Assembly: GCA_041743485.1 (NCBI GenBank)
Contig: JBGTMR010000352.1
Location: forward strand, 1-9,640
Source: JANDLT01 sp041743485
GTDB taxonomy: Bacteria > Acidobacteriota > Blastocatellia > Pyrinomonadales > Pyrinomonadaceae
Reading direction: 5' to 3'
DNA: 9,640 nucleotides
The position numbers and the translations under genes are program-made. A model generated the notes under the pieces. The model saw only the letters and a program-made list of their open reading frames with translations, did no database searches and was not told the origin of the DNA. Position 1 is the stretch's first letter. Each line of letters opens with the position of its first letter. Shown piece after piece: positions 6,111 to 9,640 of the stretch.

Positions 6111-6390
6111 AAAGATATTTTCGCTTAACTCTTTGCATTCTCCAAGTCTTTATCCCGAACACTGTACGGCGTGACTTTAATTTTACGCGGCGCGGGGATG
6201 TACGCGCCGATTCATTCGTTGCGAAATTAGCAAACATCTCTGGCGTACATCTTGCTCTCCCTAACAATTAACAGTTCAGTCACGCGAGAAGCGTAGATTT
6301 ATGCTTGCTCTGCGAATGATTTTATTGCCGGTGTAGTAATAATCCGGCGAAATATCCAAAAGTTTGAACATCAATTTCAGGAGTTTTGAA
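6111..6390. other. Intergenic region between vapBC and the beta-helix gene
   Basis: This 280-nt stretch separates divergent genes, so it should hold promoters for both, but none is clear enough to place. It contains the UPF0210-like remnant at 6186-6230 and a small inverted repeat GCCGG (6327-6331) / CCGGC (6344-6348) with a 12-nt loop that could be an operator or chance. The sequence CAGGAG at 6378-6383 is a good ribosome-binding site for the beta-helix gene. Confidence 0.5.
6186..6230 (+). pseudogene. Remnant matching the C-terminal end of UPF0210
   Basis: Fourteen codons plus a stop read RGAGMYAPIHSLRN. The UPF0210 protein ends RGGRIPAPIHSLRN (nt 5390-5434). Ten of 14 residues are identical, including the last eight, and the length to the stop is the same. 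Several shared residues use different codons (CAT/CAC, TCG/AGT, AAT/AAC, TAG/TGA), so this is not a recent copy. No similarity is seen upstream in the same frame. It may be a decayed paralog or the displaced 3' end left by an insertion of the vapBC segment. A chance match over so short a stretch is possible but unlikely. Confidence 0.55.
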
Positions 6391-7347
6391 ATGAACACAA
6401 CCTTGCAGCATTTATTCGGAAGCCGGACGATTCCGGTTTTCACAACGGCGATGCTTCTTGGCGTCGTTTTTATTTTCACCGCGACGGAAGCGAACGCGCA
6501 AAATCCGGCGTTGGTCGAAGGCAACTGCAATAACTCGCCGGAGATTTCGGCGGCACTACCTAATCCCGGTAAGTGCGGCGACTACGACGGCGACGGGCGC
6601 ATCGGCACGGCGGAAGATGCGGACGGCGACGGAGTTTTCGGAACAATCAACGGCGCGCTCAACGCCTTCGGCGGCAATGGAGACGGTACGAATAAAGACA
6701 GCGTGACGATTGTGACGAGCGGCATTTTCAGAGAACGCATCACAATCACAGGTATCAACGGCAGCGTCACTTTGCAAGCCGCGCCCGGCGTCGAAGCGAT
6801 TATTGACGGCACGCCGCCCGACAATGTGCGAGATGCCGGGCGTGTCGCGTATTTGTCGCAACCCGGTATCACCGTCAATTATCAACGAGCGTTCAACGGC
6901 AATTCGTACCGCTACTTCATTCTGCGAAATCTGGTGGTTCGCAATTGGAGAACCGGCATTAAGGTTGGCAATACTTCGAGCGTAGCTATCGAAAGTTGCC
7001 GCATATTCAATAACACTGATGGCATCTCGGTAGAAGGAAGAACGAGAGTGGCGATTAACAAAAGCGAAGTTTATGGTTCGGGTCCAAACGCAGATTTAGG
7101 AGACACAGTTCATCCGCGTCCGGGAACGGGTATCGCATTCCGCGAACAGGCAATGGGTACGGTTTTCTTTACTACTGTGAGCGGCGACTTTGCGCGGGGC
7201 ATTGCAAACTATACGGGCAACAGAAATGCCGTGTGCGCTTACAACGTCAGCGTTTTTCCGGTTGATTCAGGCACGTTCGCCGTTATACCTTCGTCCATAC
7301 CTTGCGGCAGCGTTGAAGCCAAAGGACGCACTTTTTTTGAGCGGTAG
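6391..7347 (+). CDS. Secreted right-handed beta-helix protein with Ca-binding motif
   Basis: A 318-aa protein starting 7 nt after CAGGAG. Residues 1-36 look like a Sec signal peptide with hydrophobic core MLLGVVFIFT and likely cleavage at ANA-Q. Residues 62-83 contain DYDGDGRIG followed by EDADGDG, loops of the EF-hand/dockerin type that bind calcium. From about 103 to 300 the sequence has short strand-turn repeats (VTIVTSGIFRERITITG, YFILRNLVVRNWRTGIKV, VAIESCRIFNNTDGISV, VAINKSEVYG, NVSVF), as in pectate-lyase/NosD-like parallel beta-helices. There are five cysteines in the mature part. Catalytic residues of a specific lyase family cannot be identified, so it may be an enzyme or a binding or structural protein outside the cell. 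It is unlikely to act inside the BMC. Confidence 0.85.
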   Translation: MNTTLQHLFGSRTIPVFTTAMLLGVVFIFTATEANAQNPALVEGNCNNSPEISAALPNPGKCGDYDGDGRIGTAEDADGDGVFGTINGALNAFGGNGDGTNKDSVTIVTSGIFRERITITGINGSVTLQAAPGVEAIIDGTPPDNVRDAGRVAYLSQPGITVNYQRAFNGNSYRYFILRNLVVRNWRTGIKVGNTSSVAIESCRIFNNTDGISVEGRTRVAINKSEVYGSGPNADLGDTVHPRPGTGIAFREQAMGTVFFTTVSGDFARGIANYTGNRNAVCAYNVSVFPVDSGTFAVIPSSIPCGSVEAKGRTFFER

Positions 7348-7354
7348 TAATTTT

Positions 7355-7382
7355 GAGGTCAAGGCTGTAAAGTTTTGACCTC
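7355..7382 (+). terminator. Hairpin after the beta-helix gene, possible terminator
   Basis: GAGGTCAA (7355-7362) and TTGACCTC (7375-7382) form a perfect 8-bp stem with a 12-nt loop, starting 7 nt after the stop codon. Only a short, imperfect T/A stretch follows (TTAAATAG), so termination may be weak. It separates the beta-helix gene from the shell-gene fragment and hydrolase. Confidence 0.45.
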
Positions 7383-7410
7383 TTAAATAGACTCTGTACA
7401 AAGGTAGATA

Positions 7411-7446
7411 AAATAATGGAAGCACTCGGATTAGTTGAATGTCGCG
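7411..7446 (+). repeat. 36-bp direct repeat, copy 1: start of BMC-H gene
   Basis: This is an exact copy of 8307-8342: five bases before the ATG plus the first ten codons (MEALGLVECR) of the second BMC-H. Identity ends sharply on both sides (A versus C before it, C versus G after it). The copies are 896 bp apart and enclose the hydrolase gene. Confidence 0.95.
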
Positions 7447-7508
7447 CGTCGCCGCAGGGTTTCACTCGCTGCGAAATTGATGCTCAACTACGGTGCTTCG
7501 AGAGGTAA
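7416..7508 (+). pseudogene. Truncated BMC-H: 10 native codons then unrelated sequence
   Basis: The reading frame starts as the BMC-H protein (MEALGLVECR) but continues into 20 unrelated residues (ASPQGFTRCEIDAQLRCFER) and stops at 7506-7508. It cannot form a BMC fold. It has its own AAGG (7401-7404) upstream, so it may still be translated. Its stop lies 4 nt before the GTG of the hydrolase gene, which would allow it to act as a leader ORF coupled to that gene. This role is inferred; it may simply be debris. Confidence 0.7.
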
Positions 7509-7512
7509 TTTA

Positions 7513-8283
7513 GTGAACACACAAACATTTGCAAAAGTAACATGCTTTATCTTGCTGTTTGCGGCTTTCGTCTTTGTCCTGACGACTAACTCGGTTTCCG
7601 CAAGAAGCAAGATTGTTAAAAACTCCGTCCTCTCCGAAGGCAAGAAACGAAGTTATTATTTGATTGTTCCCGAAGCAGTCACCGCATCGAAGCCCGCGCC
7701 GTTGATTGTGATGCTTCATGGTTCGGGGCGTGACGGGCGCATACTGCTTGAGCATTGGCAGGAACTCGCGGAAAAAGAGAACATTATCATCGCCGGTCCC
7801 GACGCGACGGATTCGGCAAGTTGGAATGTGCCGAAGGACGGACCGAAGTTTTTGCATAATCTGGTGGAGGAAATAAAGGCAAAGCATCCGGTTAATCCGA
7901 AACGGGTGTATTTGTTCGGGCATTCGGCAGGTGCGATTTTCGGAATTTTTATGTCGGTGGTGGAGTCGCGTTATTTCGCCGCTTCGGTCGTTCACGCGGG
8001 TGCGGTAAAGAAAGACAATTATTCGTTTTTCAAAGACGCGGAACGAAAAATACCCATCGCCATGTTCGTCGGTACGCGCGACCCGTTATTTCCGTTGCCG
8101 GATGTACGTCAAACGCGCGATGCTCTTGTAGCGGCGGGATTGCCGGTCGAGTTGACGGAAATTCCGAACCACGACCACAACTATTATGCTCGTTCAAAAG
8201 AAATCAACCGCAGTGCGTGGGATTTTCTTAAAAAGCACGAGTTGACCGATGACCCGTACTATCAGGAACATCAGTTCAGGTAA
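7513..8283 (+). CDS. Secreted alpha/beta hydrolase, LpqC/PHB-depolymerase-like esterase
   Basis: A 256-aa protein with a GTG start 7 nt after GAGAGG (7500-7505). Residues 1-30 form a signal peptide (hydrophobic stretch CFILLFAAFVFVL, likely cut after SVSA). The mature part has the alpha/beta-hydrolase order: oxyanion region MLHGSGRDG (67-75), nucleophile elbow GHSAGA with Ser138, acid Asp190 in GTRDPLFPL, and catalytic His in PNHDHNYY (His220 or His222). This matches the LpqC-type poly(3-hydroxybutyrate) depolymerase/esterase group, but the substrate is not known. An in-frame TTG at 7435 would add 26 Arg-rich residues read out of the BMC-H repeat and destroy the signal peptide, so it is rejected. 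The gene lies between two copies of the BMC-H start, hence it looks inserted. Confidence 0.9.
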   Translation: MNTQTFAKVTCFILLFAAFVFVLTTNSVSARSKIVKNSVLSEGKKRSYYLIVPEAVTASKPAPLIVMLHGSGRDGRILLEHWQELAEKENIIIAGPDATDSASWNVPKDGPKFLHNLVEEIKAKHPVNPKRVYLFGHSAGAIFGIFMSVVESRYFAASVVHAGAVKKDNYSFFKDAERKIPIAMFVGTRDPLFPLPDVRQTRDALVAAGLPVELTEIPNHDHNYYARSKEINRSAWDFLKKHELTDDPYYQEHQFR

Positions 8284-8306
8284 AAATTAAGCTTGATGGA
8301 AGGAAC

Positions 8307-8342
8307 AAATAATGGAAGCACTCGGATTAGTTGAATGTCGCG
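8307..8342 (+). repeat. 36-bp direct repeat, copy 2: start of intact BMC-H gene
   Basis: This is the second copy of the repeat at 7411-7446, here continuing into the full shell gene. The ribosome-binding site AAGGA (8300-8304) lies just outside the repeat, so the two copies use different upstream signals. Confidence 0.95.
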
Positions 8343-8632
8343 GACTGGTGGCGATGATTGAGGCGGCGGATGCGATGGTCAAGGCGGCGAATGTGCGCCT
8401 TGTGGGTTATGAAAGGATTGACGCGGGACTCGTGACCGCGATTGTGCGCGGTGAGGTCGGGGCGGTGAAGGCGGCGGTTGACGCGGGGGCTGCGGCGGGG
8501 CGGCGCGTCGGTGAAGTCGTCGCGGTGCATGTCATTCCACGCCCACACGCGGAAGTTGAGGAAGGCTTGCCCGTTTTGGCGACGGGCGAGACGACGCGAA
8601 AGAAGATTTCCGGCTCGGTGCGCGGGAAATGA
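8312..8632 (+). CDS. BMC-H shell protein (PduA/EutM-like), complete
   Basis: A 106-aa hexameric shell subunit. AAGGA at 8300-8304 lies 7 nt before the ATG. Family signatures: MEALGLVECRGLVAMIEAAD, MVKAANVRLVGYE, VRGEVGAVKAAVDAGAAAG, VVAVHVIPRPH. The pore segment is RIDAG (residues 35-39), so the residue at the usual first Gly of the GSG pore motif of PduA is Asp37. The first BMC-H of the window has GAG at this place. The tail after the core is about 27 residues, basic at the end (TTRKKISGSVRGK). The gene is about 2.9 kb from the main BMC operon, separated by unrelated genes, and is followed by a terminator, so it is likely transcribed apart from it. Confidence 0.97.
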   Translation: MEALGLVECRGLVAMIEAADAMVKAANVRLVGYERIDAGLVTAIVRGEVGAVKAAVDAGAAAGRRVGEVVAVHVIPRPHAEVEEGLPVLATGETTRKKISGSVRGK

Positions 8633-8641
8633 TGTAGGGAA

Positions 8642-8676
8642 GTGATGAATGATGAGTGATGGGGGATGAATGAAAG
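8642..8676. repeat. Tandem heptamers (GTGATGA family) after the second BMC-H
   Basis: Five 7-nt units in a row: GTGATGA, ATGATGA, GTGATGG, GGGATGA, ATGAAAG. The first units and their flank resemble the repeat directly after the first BMC-H (13 of 14 nt between 352-365 and 8635-8648). No opposite arm is present here; a terminator follows. Confidence 0.65.
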
Positions 8677-8678
8677 AC

Positions 8679-8710
8679 AGGCGCGTGAGATGGTTAACTC
8701 TCACGCGCCT
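8679..8710. terminator. Bidirectional hairpin terminator
   Basis: AGGCGCGTGAGA (8679-8690) and TCTCACGCGCCT (8699-8710) form a perfect 12-bp GC-rich stem with an 8-nt loop. It lies between convergent genes: 46 nt after the BMC-H stop and 33 nt beyond the VWA gene stop. TTTCGCTTT follows on the plus strand. On the minus strand the following bases are mixed (GTCTTTCATTC), so the tail is weaker there. Confidence 0.8.
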
Positions 8711-8743
8711 TTCGCTTTGATGGTTGTTTGCGGAATGTTTCCG

Positions 8744-9640
8744 TTAATTGTTTTTCGGCGGCGTTGTCAGTGCGCGCGGGCGTTGTCCGGTGGTGGATGA
8801 TGCGGCGGCTTCGTTGGGTGCGGTGTAGCCGGGACGTGTGACGGCGATGCGTTTGCCTCTGGAATCGTCGGCGAGGGCGACGCGGACGCGGCGGAATGTT
8901 CCGTCGCGGCGTTTGTTCGTCGGGTTATAACTGACGATGAATTGCGTGCGAAGGTCGCGCGTGATTTGCTCGGCTATCTGCGGCAGTTCGTTGACGGAAT
9001 TGGGGAAGAAGGCGCGCCCGCCGGTTTCGGTGGCGAGTTTGTTGATGAGGTTAGTGGCTTTCGAGCGCGAGCTTTTCTTGATGATGCCGCCGTCCTGTTC
9101 GTCTAGGTCGCCCGTGAAACCGATGATGAAGATTTGCACGTCTGATTCACGAAGACGGGCGAAAAGTTCTTTCTCGGTCGTGACGCTGTTTCGCTCTTCA
9201 CCGTCGGTGACGATGATGAGGGCGCGGCGGCGGCGGTCGGTCGGGTCTTCACCTTTGCGGCGTTCGGTCGCGTATTCGGCGGCGAGATTCACCGCATCAT
9301 AAACGGCGGTCTGACCGGAATCGGGATATAAATCGTCGAGTTTTTCCTGTAAAACGGTTTTGTCGCTTGTCCATTCTTGGTCGAGATTGATGCGGCTGCT
9401 GTCTGTGAAACGAATCAGAAAAGTCTCATCGCCCTGCTTGTTACTTTCAACGATGGTGCGTCCGGCAGCGATGACTTTTTCGAGTTGTTGGCGCAACGAA
9501 CCGGAATTATCAACGACGATGCCGTAGGAAATCGGGACTTCTTCAGTTGAAAAAAACTCTATGCTCTGCGGCTGACCGTCTTCAAACACGCGGAAATCTT
9601 CTTTCCGCACGTCGTTAATCGGGCGGTTCTGACGGTCTAT
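8744..9640 (-). CDS. VWA-domain protein (VWFA-related acidobacterial type), 5' end beyond the window
   Basis: The frame is open to the right edge, giving 298 visible residues. It begins with DRQNRPINDVRKEDFRVFED, then GQPQSIEFF, the typical segment before the VWA domain in acidobacterial VWFA-related proteins. The VWA domain follows: MIDAS motif DNSGS (visible residues 44-48), the threonine in DSGQTAVYDAV, and LIIVTDGEERNS. These residues bind a divalent metal and ligands. Later, ATETGGRAFFPNSVNELPQI and LRTQFIVSYNPTNKR are also typical of the group. The tail is Ala/Thr/Pro-rich. A GTG at 9610 is not the real start because homologous sequence continues upstream. These proteins are usually exported; the signal peptide would be outside the window. 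The ligand is unknown and there is no link to the BMC other than position. Confidence 0.92.
   Translation of the reverse strand: MDRQNRPINDVRKEDFRVFEDGQPQSIEFFSTEEVPISYGIVVDNSGSLRQQLEKVIAAGRTIVESNKQGDETFLIRFTDSSRINLDQEWTSDKTVLQEKLDDLYPDSGQTAVYDAVNLAAEYATERRKGEDPTDRRRRALIIVTDGEERNSVTTEKELFARLRESDVQIFIIGFTGDLDEQDGGIIKKSSRSKATNLINKLATETGGRAFFPNSVNELPQIAEQITRDLRTQFIVSYNPTNKRRDGTFRRVRVALADDSRGKRIAVTRPGYTAPNEAAASSTTGQRPRALTTPPKNN

Noticed and set aside
6327..6348. GCCGG-N12-CCGGC as an operator
   Set aside because: A 5-bp arm is too short to distinguish from chance in this sequence and no regulator gene is nearby.
7435..7512. TTG start for the hydrolase adding 26 residues
   Set aside because: The extra residues are Arg-rich, come from the BMC-H repeat read in another frame, and would bury the signal peptide. 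The GTG at 7513 has a good ribosome-binding site.
7411..8342. Classical insertion sequence carrying the hydrolase
   Set aside because: No transposase and no terminal inverted repeats are seen; only the 36-bp direct repeats support insertion.

Overview
The window looks like part of a chromosome from Acidobacteriota, probably a Blastocatellia-type lineage. This rests on moderate-to-high GC, a von Willebrand factor A protein of the 'VWFA-related acidobacterial' type at the right edge, and intergenic heptanucleotide repeats. The taxonomic call is an inference from gene content only.

Positions 1-5434 are the plus-strand 3' part of a bacterial microcompartment (BMC, metabolosome) operon cut by the left edge. 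In order it holds: a hexameric shell protein (BMC-H, 5' end missing); a CoA-acylating aldehyde dehydrogenase with an unusual ~190-residue tail; a ParB-N-like small protein overlapping it by 4 nt; an unrecognised 120-aa helical protein; a pentameric vertex protein (EutN/CcmL, BMC-P); an ACT-domain protein of the UPF0237 family with a BMC-targeting-like N-terminal extension; and a UPF0210/DUF711 protein. UPF0237 and UPF0210 are known as adjacent genes of unknown role outside BMCs. Their presence here, with the ACT partner carrying a candidate encapsulation peptide, is the best candidate for an undescribed system. No signature enzyme (diol dehydratase, glycyl-radical enzyme, aldolase) and no phosphotransacylase is visible; they may lie to the left of the window.

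Positions 5435-6390 hold a minus-strand vapBC-type toxin-antitoxin pair convergent to the BMC operon. Just beyond it is a 14-codon stretch ending in a stop that repeats the C-terminus of the UPF0210 protein with different synonymous codons.

Positions 6391-8632 are plus strand: a secreted right-handed beta-helix protein with a DxDGDG calcium-binding motif, then a secreted LpqC/PHB-depolymerase-like alpha/beta hydrolase, then a second complete BMC-H. A 36-bp exact copy of the start of this BMC-H lies upstream of the hydrolase, so the hydrolase sits between direct repeats of the shell-gene start.

A bidirectional hairpin terminator at 8679-8710 separates the second BMC-H from the minus-strand VWA gene, which runs off the right edge.

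Most larger gaps between BMC genes contain 7-bp-period repeats (GTGATGA, GGTCAGT, CGAAAGT/CGAAGGG, CTGACTC), three of them folded as inverted repeats that fill nearly the whole gap. The genes downstream of several of these gaps lack an obvious Shine-Dalgarno sequence.
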